A stretch of DNA of 64,000 nt. It comes from Clostridium rhizosphaerae (lineage in GTDB: Bacteria > Bacillota > Clostridia > Clostridiales > Clostridiaceae). Made by a program: the position numbers and the translations under genes. The stretch spans positions 372,001 through 436,000 of the forward strand of contig NZ_JAESWC010000002.1 in NCBI RefSeq assembly GCF_016765585.1, read 5' to 3'. Within the stretch, counting starts at the first letter, position 1. Every line of letters begins with the position of its first letter. A model generated the notes under the pieces. It did no database searches. It saw nothing but the letters and a program-made list of their open reading frames with translations, and was not told the origin of the DNA. Shown here piece by piece: positions 26,024-35,996 of this stretch.

Positions 26024-26392
26024 TTATAGATTAATTCCTAACATTCCTGACAGCGTTCCTGTAATTAGTGCTAAGAGTACTCTCCAAAGATCTTTTATAG
26101 CTAGTACATCTTTTCCGCCTATAACCGCTGCTATGTACACTATAATCATATAAAGTACTGATACTAAAAGCCCTACGAGCCAGCCTTTGCTATTAATCTT
26201 TTTTGTAGCATAAACGCATCCATATATTATGCTTATCATTGATGTTATTAATATACATACTGAAAGCGCGCTTTCTCCTATGCTGCTAAAAGTTTGTATA
26301 AGAGCTAAGATAAAGGCTATTATTATTGTTAAGACACATCCTCTTAGTACCCCTTTTCCTATGTATACATATTTTTTTCCGATTCCCTCCAA
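26024..26392 (-). CDS. TIGR04086-type small membrane protein
   Basis: 122-residue protein with four predicted transmembrane segments (about 12-32, 38-58, 70-92 and 98-118). It matches the family of four-helix membrane proteins found next to SCIFF genes in clostridia. The start is TTG with GGGGGTG seven bases upstream. It lies directly upstream of scfA. Role unknown; an accessory, immunity or export function for the SCIFF product is only a guess from position. Confidence 0.8.
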   Translation of the reverse strand: MEGIGKKYVYIGKGVLRGCVLTIIIAFILALIQTFSSIGESALSVCILITSMISIIYGCVYATKKINSKGWLVGLLVSVLYMIIVYIAAVIGGKDVLAIKDLWRVLLALITGTLSGMLGINL

Positions 26393-26423
26393 TGCTTGGC
26401 ACCCCCATAAAATTATTTAAATA

Positions 26424-26470
26424 AAAACATCTACTTTCTACTACTTATTTATGTAGAAAATAGATGTTTT
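26424..26470 (-). terminator. Terminator of the yajC operon
   Basis: Long hairpin: AAAACATCTA / TAGATGTTTT as the outer arms and CTTTCTAC / GTAGAAAA as the inner arms, followed on the minus strand by TTATTTAAATAATTTT. It separates yajC from the TIGR04086 gene. Confidence 0.8.
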
Positions 26471-26482
26471 ATGATAATTTTA

Positions 26483-26785
26483 TTATTTATCTTTTATTTC
26501 TTTAGCTTCTTTTATATCATTTGCACTGCTGTTAAGTATATTGGATATACCGTTTTTATCCAACTTAATCCTCGCTCTATCTGGACCTGTTTCAAATACT
26601 ACATATGTATCCTGAATATTTATGATTTTTCCCATTATTCCTCCTCTAGTCATAATTTCATCATTAACTTTTAAGCTATTAAGCATAGAAGAGTATTTCT
26701 TTTTTCTTTTACTTTCTGGTAAAAATATAAAAAGATAAAAAAGAGCTATCATTAATACAAATGGTAATAAACCTACTAAATTCAT
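26483..26785 (-). CDS. yajC: Preprotein translocase accessory subunit YajC
   Basis: 100-residue membrane protein of the SecDF-YajC complex. One N-terminal transmembrane helix (about 3-23) is followed by PESKRKKKYSSMLNSLKVNDEIMT and a small cytosolic beta domain. AAGGAGGAA precedes the ATG. It is the distal gene of the ruvA-ruvB-queA-tgt-yajC run, the same order as in Bacillus. Confidence 0.94.
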   Translation of the reverse strand: MNLVGLLPFVLMIALFYLFIFLPESKRKKKYSSMLNSLKVNDEIMTRGGIMGKIINIQDTYVVFETGPDRARIKLDKNGISNILNSSANDIKEAKEIKDK

Positions 26786-26835
26786 GCTTATTCCTCCTTT
26801 CTGTTTAAAGTATAATAATTATACCACTTAGTATA

Positions 26836-29012
<2,177 letters not shown>

Positions 29013-29070
29013 ATCTTCACCCTCTTCTTTAGTAGTTATTAAGCATATATACAAAAATTGTTGCTATTCT

Positions 29071-30111
29071 TTAAACTTTATTATTATTGAAAAATGAAAA
29101 TTGATTTATATCCTTTGTGTCTTTACTGCGTTTTAAGTGCTTATATGCTTTATCAGTTGCCATTCTACCCCTTGGAGTTCTAATAATAAACCCCTTCTGC
29201 AGTAGATATGGCTCATAAACATCTTCTATAGTATCTAGTTCTTCTCCTATAAAATACGACAGAGTCTCAAGGCCTACTGGTCCTCCATTAAAATTATCTA
29301 CTATAGCTTCTAAAATTCTATTATCTATCCTATCAAAACCTTCACTATCAACATCTAATAGCTCTAAGGCAGCTTTTGCAATATCAAAATCTATTGTACC
29401 ATTTCCTTTAACGTCAGAATAATCTCTAACTCGCTTCAATAGCCTGTTTGCTATTCTCGGAGTTCCTCTTGATCGTCTAGCTACTTCAAAAGATGCATCC
29501 TCTGATATTGGTACGGATAATATTTGTGCAGATCTAGTTATTATTTCTTTAAGCTCCTTGTCCTCATAAAACTCCATAGAACAAAGCACTCCAAATCTGT
29601 CTCTAAGAGGTGCAGTTAACAGTCCAACTCTCGTTGTAGCACCTATTAAAGTAAATTTAGGAAGATCTATTCTAATAGATTTAGCTGATGCACCTTTTCC
29701 TATTACAATATCTAATGCGTAATCCTCCATAGCTGGATAGAGTATTTCTTCTACATTCCTATTTAATCTATGTATTTCATCAATAAACAAAACATCAAAA
29801 TCACTAAGACCAGTTAGAATTGCAGCCAAATCACCTGCTCTCTCTATTGCAGGACCTGAAGTGATTTTTAGACTTCCTTTCATTTCCTTTGCAATTATAT
29901 TTGCAAGAGTGGTTTTGCCAAGGCCTGGGGGCCCATAAAGCAGTACATGATCCAGTGCTTCATTTCGTTTTTTAGCAGCTTCTATAAATATATGAAGCTT
30001 TTCCTTAACTTTATTCTGCCCAATATACTCCCTCAAATTCTTCGGTCTCAAGCTATATTCTATATCATTATCTTCTTCCTTATTTAAAGCAGTTAACATC
30101 CTATCTTCCAT
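29071..30111 (-). CDS. ruvB: Holliday junction branch migration ATPase RuvB
   Basis: 346-residue AAA+ motor that drives branch migration with RuvA. Walker A is GPPGLGKTT, Walker B is LFIDEIHRL, sensor 1 lies in LIGATTRVG, and the C-terminal winged helix contains [22 protein letters not shown] precedes the ATG. Only 10 bp separate it from ruvA. No ruvC is present here; many Firmicutes use another resolvase. Confidence 0.97.
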   Translation of the reverse strand: MEDRMLTALNKEEDNDIEYSLRPKNLREYIGQNKVKEKLHIFIEAAKKRNEALDHVLLYGPPGLGKTTLANIIAKEMKGSLKITSGPAIERAGDLAAILTGLSDFDVLFIDEIHRLNRNVEEILYPAMEDYALDIVIGKGASAKSIRIDLPKFTLIGATTRVGLLTAPLRDRFGVLCSMEFYEDKELKEIITRSAQILSVPISEDASFEVARRSRGTPRIANRLLKRVRDYSDVKGNGTIDFDIAKAALELLDVDSEGFDRIDNRILEAIVDNFNGGPVGLETLSYFIGEELDTIEDVYEPYLLQKGFIIRTPRGRMATDKAYKHLKRSKDTKDINQFSFFNNNKV

Positions 30112-30121
30112 ATGTACTCCT

Positions 30122-30715
30122 TTAGCTCATTAAAAACTTTAAGCTATCTTTAATAATAGTCTCAATTGGCTCCTGCTTATTAACTTTTTCAAGTGCCTTT
30201 TCAGCTTCTTTTTCTGAATACCCTAATGCAATTAAAGCTTCTAGAGCTTCTGATAAATTTTTATTAAATGATGAAGTGGATATATTGACACCTGCATCTT
30301 TAATAAACTCATCATTTTTAAATTTATCTCTAAGTTCCAATATAATTCTTTGAGCTGTTTTTTTCCCTATTCCTGGAGCTCTCGTTAAGGTTTTTTCATC
30401 ACCCGTTAAAATAGCATATTTTAAATTATTTACATTACTTATTGATAACAATGATAGTGAGGCTTTTGCACCCACGCCAGTTATACCTAAAAGTAAATTA
30501 AACATATTAAGTTCTTCTCTTGTCAAAAATCCATAAATTCCTATAAAATCTTCTCTCACAATTTGCTGTAAAAATAATTTTACTTTTTCGTTAACTCCCG
30601 GCATGTTTGCGAGAGTATTTCCTGAAGTATAAACCTTATAACCTATATCATTATTCTCAATTATAATATAATCTTTATTAACCCCAGCAAAAATTCCATT
30701 TATATATTCGTACAA
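30122..30715 (-). CDS. ruvA: Holliday junction DNA-binding protein RuvA
   Basis: 197-residue junction-recognition subunit. An N-terminal OB fold ([10 protein letters not shown]) is followed by two helix-hairpin-helix motifs ([14 protein letters not shown] and [16 protein letters not shown]) and the C-terminal RuvB-contact domain. The chosen start is TTG at 30715: the protein then begins M-YEYING as in other RuvA, and the GGGTGTG SD lies at normal spacing. A GTG nine bases earlier would sit on top of that SD. Confidence 0.94.
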   Translation of the reverse strand: MYEYINGIFAGVNKDYIIIENNDIGYKVYTSGNTLANMPGVNEKVKLFLQQIVREDFIGIYGFLTREELNMFNLLLGITGVGAKASLSLLSISNVNNLKYAILTGDEKTLTRAPGIGKKTAQRIILELRDKFKNDEFIKDAGVNISTSSFNKNLSEALEALIALGYSEKEAEKALEKVNKQEPIETIIKDSLKFLMS

Positions 30716-30833
30716 ATTACTCACACCCTTCAGCCTATAAGTAGTTCAATAGTATCAAATACAATTTGCAATTATTATGTTTGTCTTTTGATTCATATAT
30801 TACTTTATCATTTTATCAGATTTAATTCAATAA

Positions 30834-30871
30834 AAAAGCTTGGGACTATGAACTATATTCCCCAAGCTTTT
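30834..30871 (-). terminator. Terminator of the BofC-like gene
   Basis: AAAAGCTTGGG pairs with CCCAAGCTTTT around a 15-nt loop, followed on the minus strand by TTTTTTATTG. The last codons and stop of the gene lie inside the hairpin. Confidence 0.88.
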
Positions 30872-31436
30872 CTTCTGCTTCTTCTCTTGTATTAAATTCG
30901 AAATACTTTGACCCTTTTACTAAAAGATTATACTCTCCTTGTGTTGGTACTTTTACATTTGATATATCTCTATTTTCATCTTCTATGTATAGATTGCCAT
31001 TAGCATCTGTTCTGTAAATTACAAAGCATTCACCCTGAACTCCTAACACATATTTATTTGGGGCGTAGCTTTCAATCTTTTTATATAGAGTTACAGAAGA
31101 TGAAGTCATTGCCTCAACCGTATAACCATCTTTTTCTAAATCACTTTTAGTTTTACCTATATATTCTGATGCATTTACATCTTTAGTAACTATACTTCCA
31201 CTTTTAGTATACTCTATTTTAAGCGTAACCTTTGTATTTGACTTTATTGCATCTTCAGAGTTAACATTTGAGGATGTATATTTATCACTACTATTTTCTG
31301 ATAAATTACTATCCTTAATATACTTTTCCTGAGCATTAGTAAATCTTTTAACACCCCAGGTAAAGCTTACTATAAAAGCTATAGATAAAAATGCTATAAT
31401 TCCTGATGCAATTAATATATTCTTTCTTTGTAACAT
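30846..31436 (-). CDS. BofC-like secreted/membrane-anchored protein
   Basis: 196 residues: one N-terminal membrane anchor or signal (about 7-27), a Ser/Asn-rich linker (about 35-65), then a domain with KSDLEKDGYTVEAMTSSSVTLYK and, at the C-terminus, a fold like the BofC C-terminal domain (FVIYRTDANGNLYIEDEN; EEAEEKLGEY). In Bacillus, bofC lies just before ruvA, as here, and BofC restrains SpoIVB during sporulation. Assignment rests on weak similarity plus synteny. Its SD lies in the loop of a hairpin that also includes the start codon. Confidence 0.7.
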   Translation of the reverse strand: MLQRKNILIASGIIAFLSIAFIVSFTWGVKRFTNAQEKYIKDSNLSENSSDKYTSSNVNSEDAIKSNTKVTLKIEYTKSGSIVTKDVNASEYIGKTKSDLEKDGYTVEAMTSSSVTLYKKIESYAPNKYVLGVQGECFVIYRTDANGNLYIEDENRDISNVKVPTQGEYNLLVKGSKYFEFNTREEAEEKLGEYSS

Positions 31437-31462
31437 AATATCACTCCCTACGTGGTATTATG
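31434..31462 (-). promoter_or_regulatory. Translation-initiation hairpin of the BofC-like gene
   Basis: CATAATACCAC and GTGATATTATG pair over 11 bp (one mismatch) around a loop GTAGGGA that is the Shine-Dalgarno region; the start ATG forms the end of the right arm. Such a structure could modulate initiation. Confidence 0.5.
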
Positions 31463-31499
31463 TCCAAATATTGATTAATTATACAAACATATACAAATT

Positions 31500-31712
31500 T
31501 TATTCAGCAAAGTCTTCAATAAGCTTTTCTATTTTAGGGGTACATCTTCTTCCGCAGCAGGCTCCTGAGCCTGCACCAGTCGCTGCCTGCACCTCTTTTA
31601 CTGTTTTAGCGCCATTTTTAATAGCCCTTTTCATAGTTGCTCTTGAAATAGCTTTGCATAAACAAACTTTGGTTAATTTATCTATTATCTCTTCATTTAA
31701 ATTTTGTTCCAT
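31500..31712 (-). CDS. BFD-like [2Fe-2S]-binding protein
   Basis: 70-residue protein similar to bacterioferritin-associated ferredoxin domains. Cysteines 17 and 19 (VCLCKAISR) match the first pair; the second set is Cys52, Cys53 and Cys57 (GACCGRRC), so the usual CxxC is replaced by CC-x3-C. It probably binds a [2Fe-2S] cluster and carries electrons or senses iron. AAAGGAG precedes the ATG. It lies between rnpB and the BofC-like gene on the same strand, preceded by a multi-hairpin element. Confidence 0.82.
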   Translation of the reverse strand: MEQNLNEEIIDKLTKVCLCKAISRATMKRAIKNGAKTVKEVQAATGAGSGACCGRRCTPKIEKLIEDFAE

Positions 31713-31726
31713 AATTTTCTCCTTTC

Positions 31727-31836
31727 AGTCGAAACACTGGGTAGTTTAGAGTGCTCGTTTCCCTTCGGGTACTGGGCAACTTAAAACATTCGCTTCGCTC
31801 ATAAGTTGCCCGTTAAAGTCCATTTGGGACTTTAGC
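31727..31836. repeat. Multi-hairpin intergenic element between rnpB and the BFD-like gene
   Basis: GC-richer than its surroundings. It contains GGGCAACTTA (31774-31783) / TAAGTTGCCC (31802-31811), AAAGTCC (31815-31821) / GGACTTT (31827-31833), CCCTTCGGG at 31761, and a GAAAC...GTTTC pairing near 31727-31760. Two diverged direct copies start with ACTGGG (31735 and 31771). It fits no coding frame and could be a palindromic genomic repeat or a structured leader of the BFD-like gene. Confidence 0.55.
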
Positions 31837-31850
31837 CTCCTAGAAATATT

Positions 31851-31890
31851 TTAAAAAGAAAGACATCAAGCTTAAACCTGATGTCTTTCA
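31851..31890 (-). terminator. Terminator of rnpB
   Basis: GAAAGACATCAGG on the minus strand pairs with CTTGATGTCTTTC around a short loop (31859-31889) and is followed by a run of five T and A/T-rich sequence. It lies directly after the RNase P RNA 3' end. Confidence 0.88.
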
Positions 31891-31896
31891 TATTAT

Positions 31897-32280
31897 GGCT
31901 GAGTAATCCTATAAGCCGAGTTCTGTATTAGACGGTCATCTATCTAGGCCTATTATTACCAATAGACTCAAGCGACACACCCGAAGGCGGAGCGGGCAGC
32001 TCCTTCATCTTTAAAAGATGATGCCTTCCTATTCGGTCTTGCTCCAAGTGGGGTTTACATAGCCGCAAAGTCGCCATTGCGCTGGTGAGCTCTTACCTCG
32101 CCTTTCCACCCTTACCGAAGCAATAAAATATTGCTTCGGCGGTATATCTCTGTTGCACTTTCCTTAGAGTCGCCTCCACTGGGGGTTACCCAGCACTCTG
32201 CCCTGTGGAGCTCGGACTTTCCTCTCCTTGACTTCTAAATCAAATTAGAATCAAGCAGCGACCATCTGGGTTACTCAACG
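31897..32280 (-). ncRNA. rnpB: RNase P RNA, bacterial type B
   Basis: About 384-nt catalytic RNA that matures tRNA 5' ends. The minus strand shows the conserved core: GAGGAAAGTCCGAGCTCC near the 5' end, AGAGTGCTGGGTAACCCCC, GGCGACTCTAAGGAAAGTGC, and at the 3' side ACAGAACTCGGCTTATAG. Terminal segments (GAGTAACCCAGATGG and CTTATAGGATTACTC) can pair. The layout is the Firmicutes type B. Ends are estimated from structure: a TATAAT -10 at 32284-32289 sets the start and the downstream hairpin the end. Confidence 0.95.
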
Positions 32281-32283
32281 ATT

Positions 32284-32311
32284 ATTATATTATCACAATT
32301 ACTTTTATAAA
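32284..32311 (-). promoter_or_regulatory. Probable promoter of rnpB
   Basis: TATAAT on the minus strand at 32284-32289 places the start at about 32278, matching the RNA 5' end. The best -35 is TTTATA, 16 bp upstream, which is weak. A palindrome CCATATATGG lies a little further upstream (32328-32337). Confidence 0.55.
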
Positions 32312-32362
32312 GCAATTAATTTTTATACCATATATGGCACTTCAAATTATATAATGTAAAAA

Positions 32363-33175
32363 TTAAGTAAATTTATAAGGTGATTTGCATCTTTCTGACA
32401 AAATTATTGGATTAGAATAACCCAATTTATTTAATTTATCTTTTAACATTCCAGCAAAACACTTCATTGGAGGCCATTCCGTTTCGAAGTGACCTGCATC
32501 TATAATACCTATACCCATCTCACTATAATCACTTACATAATGATATGTTGTATCTCCCGTGAGAATACAATCAGCACCAGCATTAAATGAAGACTTAAAA
32601 TAATCCTCACCACTTCCGTTAATTATAGCTAATTTTCTTATTGTCATATCCTCGTTGCCTGAAAACTTAATATACGGAATACCTAGTTTGTTTTTAATTA
32701 TTTCACAAAGTTCTAGTAGTGTATATGGTTTCTCAAGGCTAACTAATCTTCCAATACCTTGATTAGATGTACTATCACTTTGATAAGAATCATCAATTAT
32801 TGTCCAACTTGTATACCCTAAAAGTTCAGCTACAATATCATTTAATCCTCCTCTGACAATGTCAAGATTAGTATGTGCAGCATAAACATTAATATTATTT
32901 TTTATAAGTTTTATTATTTTTCTTCCTAACAGAGTTTCTGTGGTAATGCTCTGCGGCTTATTAAATAGCAGTGGATGATGTGTAATTATCAAGTTGCAAT
33001 TTTTTAATACTGCCTCATCTATTACCTCTAAAGTACAATCTAATGCGACAAGTATTGAGGAAACTTCGTCTTGTAAGTTTCCAACCATCAAACCTACATT
33101 ATCATAGCTTTCTTTAAAATGTTCCGGAGAAATTTCGTCCATGATACTTTTCACATCAAGTACTTTAAGACTCAT
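32363..33175 (-). CDS. Nif3-like dinuclear metal-centre protein (YqfO type)
   Basis: 270-residue protein of the Nif3/DUF34 family. Metal-ligand blocks are visible: CNLIITHHPLLF with adjacent histidines, AAHTNLDIV, and near the C-terminus DAGHFETEW. It lacks the central PII-like insertion seen in some homologues. Family members are proposed GTP cyclohydrolase-like hydrolases; the role is unsettled. It overlaps trmK by 11 bp, a conserved Firmicute pairing. Confidence 0.9.
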   Translation of the reverse strand: MSLKVLDVKSIMDEISPEHFKESYDNVGLMVGNLQDEVSSILVALDCTLEVIDEAVLKNCNLIITHHPLLFNKPQSITTETLLGRKIIKLIKNNINVYAAHTNLDIVRGGLNDIVAELLGYTSWTIIDDSYQSDSTSNQGIGRLVSLEKPYTLLELCEIIKNKLGIPYIKFSGNEDMTIRKLAIINGSGEDYFKSSFNAGADCILTGDTTYHYVSDYSEMGIGIIDAGHFETEWPPMKCFAGMLKDKLNKLGYSNPIILSERCKSPYKFT

Positions 33176-33857
33176 TTATAAGCAGCTCCTTTAGTTGTTT
33201 AATTTTATCCATAACTTCAACTTTTCTTATTTTAGCATTATCAGTACTATCTAAAATACTATTATATATCTTATAATATTTTTCGAGTTTAAAATTAATA
33301 TATTTATTTACTAAAGGATGTTTCTTATCAATCAATTTCTTTCCAATTTCATAGTAGATAGGCGAAACAGCTAACTTACTTCTACTATACTTAACTTTTA
33401 TAATTTCATAAAACTTACCTTCATCGATGCACAACTCTTCATCTAAGATTGTGAACCCTTTGCTGTAAATGTACTCTCTTAATATGTCAGGATTTTGTAC
33501 TGGTTGAAAAACGCAATAATTCAGTTCCTTAAATACATCCATTCCTTCTTCAACTATATCTCTTATTAAGTTTCCGCCCATTCCAGCTATTACTGCGGAT
33601 TGTACTTCTAGAGGTGCAATTGTAGAAAACCCTCCCCCTAGACGGCATTCGATCTTATCCTCCAAATTTTCGATAACAATATTTTTTAATGCTTTTTCAA
33701 CAGGACCTTTATTAATATCCGAAGCTATTGCATATTTGCAGACGCCTTTCTTTACCAAATGGATAGGAAGATATGCATGGTCTGTACCGATGTCAGCTAT
33801 AGCATCACACTTTTCAATTATCGAAGCTATACTTTTTAGTCTAAAACTTAGTTCCAT
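33165..33857 (-). CDS. trmK: tRNA (adenine-22-N1)-methyltransferase
   Basis: 230-residue SAM-dependent methyltransferase of the TrmK family. It begins MELSFRLKSIASIIEKC, followed by the SAM loop DIGTDHAYLPIHLV and the later IAGMGGNLI block. GGGAGG precedes the ATG; a TTG 12 bp earlier is within that SD. The N-terminal Rossmann domain is followed by a C-terminal coiled region. It overlaps the downstream nif3-like gene. Confidence 0.93.
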   Translation of the reverse strand: MELSFRLKSIASIIEKCDAIADIGTDHAYLPIHLVKKGVCKYAIASDINKGPVEKALKNIVIENLEDKIECRLGGGFSTIAPLEVQSAVIAGMGGNLIRDIVEEGMDVFKELNYCVFQPVQNPDILREYIYSKGFTILDEELCIDEGKFYEIIKVKYSRSKLAVSPIYYEIGKKLIDKKHPLVNKYINFKLEKYYKIYNSILDSTDNAKIRKVEVMDKIKQLKELLINES

Positions 33858-33891
33858 TTTGCCTCCCAAAATTATACTTAAAATTGTCTAT

Positions 33892-34773
33892 TTATCTGAA
33901 GGTAACAATGATTCTTATCTGTATTATTAAAAATGCTGCTGCGATTACTAAAGATGCATAAATAAACTTTTTTGATGATTTCTTATCATATTTTGCATAA
34001 AAATGAGATGCGTAATACATGCAAAATTGTATAGCCATATTTAAAACACCATATACCATCTGATTAAATGCAAACTGCTTTCCTGTTCCATATTCTACTG
34101 GTAGAAAAGACGAATCAAAATTTAATGGCATTTTAAGAGGAAGTTTGTTCATTAAATATAACATAAATGGGTTTAAAGTTAGAACTGTAACAATTAAAGT
34201 TACAATTATAAAAGGTATCATAAAGGATTTGTCCTTATGAAGATTATTATCCTTAGCGTATTTATGTTCCCAATCTATAATATTAATATTTTTGTTTTTT
34301 AACAATTCTTCAAACTTTAAATACTCCGTTGGTGAAACAGCATAGTTGAAATCTCCTGATTTTAGGTAAAAAATATTTTTATTTGATGTAACATACATAC
34401 TAGTTGTACCAATTTTTTTTATAACCGATTTTCCAATAGCAAAATAATTGGTACCGAAACCTGATAATTTTATTCCATTAATATTGCCTCTATTAATCTT
34501 ATAGCCTTCTATATCTCCAAAAACAATTTTTCTTCTTTTTACAATACTGTTAATATATATAAATTCATCATCAACATCATATTTTAATGTCCCTATTAAA
34601 AGTATATAATATAATTCATAAATATTAAAAACAAAAAGGGAAACTTTTAAAAGGCTTATAAGCACATAAGACTGAACAAATATTAAGGCTATAATTATTA
34701 TAATGTTATACAAAATCATAGTACCTAAAATATGATAAAATCCATATCCTCTTTCTGGTTTATATCTTACCAT
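33892..34773 (-). CDS. Membrane protein with bacterial PH-like domain, unknown function
   Basis: 293 residues. Two N-terminal transmembrane helices (about 15-62) are followed by a soluble region (about 66-165) with an alternating pattern resembling a bacterial PH domain (YDVDDEFIYINSIVKRRKI; SPTEYLKFEELL), then three more helices (about 187-210, 235-258, 265-288). It sits between trmK and rpoD, where no such gene is found in Bacillus. GGGGTGATG precedes the ATG. I do not recognise a specific function. Confidence 0.7.
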   Translation of the reverse strand: MVRYKPERGYGFYHILGTMILYNIIIIIALIFVQSYVLISLLKVSLFVFNIYELYYILLIGTLKYDVDDEFIYINSIVKRRKIVFGDIEGYKINRGNINGIKLSGFGTNYFAIGKSVIKKIGTTSMYVTSNKNIFYLKSGDFNYAVSPTEYLKFEELLKNKNINIIDWEHKYAKDNNLHKDKSFMIPFIIVTLIVTVLTLNPFMLYLMNKLPLKMPLNFDSSFLPVEYGTGKQFAFNQMVYGVLNMAIQFCMYYASHFYAKYDKKSSKKFIYASLVIAAAFLIIQIRIIVTFR

Positions 34774-34886
34774 TTCATCACCCCTTGAACATCATTATAT
34801 CATATAAATTTAATTATTAAAAACCTTATCATAATTTTAGTATAGCCTTCTTAACCATTCTTTGAAAATAATTATAAAAAATGAAA

Positions 34887-34910
34887 AAGCACCGATAGTG
34901 TTAGGTGCTT
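34887..34910 (-). terminator. Terminator of dnaG-rpoD
   Basis: A stem AAGCACC / GGTGCTT with a 10-nt loop overlaps the rpoD stop codon; on the minus strand the 3' arm is followed by TTTCATTTTTTAT. Confidence 0.8.
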
Positions 34911-35973
34911 AATCAAGGTAATCTTTTAATTTTTTACTTCTACTTGGATGTCTAAGCTTTCTAAGTGCTTTTGCTTCTATTTGTCTTATTCTTTCTCTTG
35001 TAACATTAAATTCTTTTCCAACTTCCTCAAGTGTTCTTGCTCTTCCATCATCTAATCCAAATCTTAGTCTTAAGACCTTCTCTTCTCTTGGTGTTAATGT
35101 ATCAAGAACATTTATAAGCTGTTCTTTCAACATAGTAAAAGCAGCAGCTTCTGCTGGCGCTGGAGCTTCATCATCTGGAATAAAGTCTCCTAAATGACTG
35201 TCTTCTTCTTCACCAATAGGTGTCTCTAAAGAAACTGGTTCTTGAGCTATCTTCATAATCTCACGGACCTTATCAACAGGCATTTCCATAACTTTTGCTA
35301 CCTCTTCCGGCTGAGGTTCTCTTCCAAGTTCTTGAAGCAATTGTCTTGATACCCTTATAAGCTTATTAATAGTTTCAACCATATGTACAGGTATTCTTAT
35401 TGTTCTTGCTTGGTCAGCAATAGCCCTAGTTATTGCCTGCCTTATCCACCAAGTTGCATAAGTACTAAACTTAAAACCCTTTCTGTAGTCAAATTTTTCA
35501 ACTGCTTTAATAAGACCTAAATTACCTTCTTGAATTAAATCTAGGAAAAGCATACCTCTTCCTACATACCTTTTTGCAATACTAACTACAAGTCTTAAAT
35601 TAGCTTCTGCAAGTTTCTTTTTTGCTACTTGATCTCCAGCTTCTATTCTATTAGCAAGTTCTATTTCATTTTCTGGAGATAAAAGAGGCACCTTTCCTAT
35701 CTCTTTTAAGTACATTCTTACCGGATCATCTATGGCAATTCCTTCTGGTATAGATAAATCAAGTTCTTCTTCTGGAACATCGGCATCCTGCATATCACCT
35801 ATAACATCAATACCCATATTTTCTAACACTTCGTAAATCTTTTCTATTTGTTCTGGATTTAAATCTATTTCTTCTAGTTCATCCATTATTTCCTTATAAG
35901 TTAGGGTACCAGTTTTCTTCCCTTTTTCTATAAGTTTTTTTACCAATTGCATTTTTGCACCTTTATCTTTCAT
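34909..35973 (-). CDS. rpoD: RNA polymerase primary sigma factor SigA/RpoD
   Basis: 354-residue housekeeping sigma-70 factor. An N-terminal region 1.1-like part is followed by region 1.2 ([17 protein letters not shown]), region 2 ([20 protein letters not shown]), region 3 and region 4.2 ([20 protein letters not shown]). The ATG chosen has AAGGAGG at correct spacing; an upstream in-frame GTG overlaps that SD. It is in an operon with dnaG, 23 bp downstream of it, as in Bacillus. Confidence 0.98.
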   Translation of the reverse strand: MKDKGAKMQLVKKLIEKGKKTGTLTYKEIMDELEEIDLNPEQIEKIYEVLENMGIDVIGDMQDADVPEEELDLSIPEGIAIDDPVRMYLKEIGKVPLLSPENEIELANRIEAGDQVAKKKLAEANLRLVVSIAKRYVGRGMLFLDLIQEGNLGLIKAVEKFDYRKGFKFSTYATWWIRQAITRAIADQARTIRIPVHMVETINKLIRVSRQLLQELGREPQPEEVAKVMEMPVDKVREIMKIAQEPVSLETPIGEEEDSHLGDFIPDDEAPAPAEAAAFTMLKEQLINVLDTLTPREEKVLRLRFGLDDGRARTLEEVGKEFNVTRERIRQIEAKALRKLRHPSRSKKLKDYLD

Positions 35974-35996
35974 TACATTGCCTCCTTCCACAGCAA

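Noticed and set aside
25846-26034. Plus-strand ORF of 62 residues over the SCIFF region
   Set aside because: It is antisense to scfA, whose length, cysteines, SD and promoter are convincing; the plus-strand frame has no SD.
32328-32337. Palindrome CCATATATGG upstream of rnpB
   Set aside because: Only 10 bp, all A/T in the middle; expected by chance in AT-rich DNA and no matching site elsewhere.
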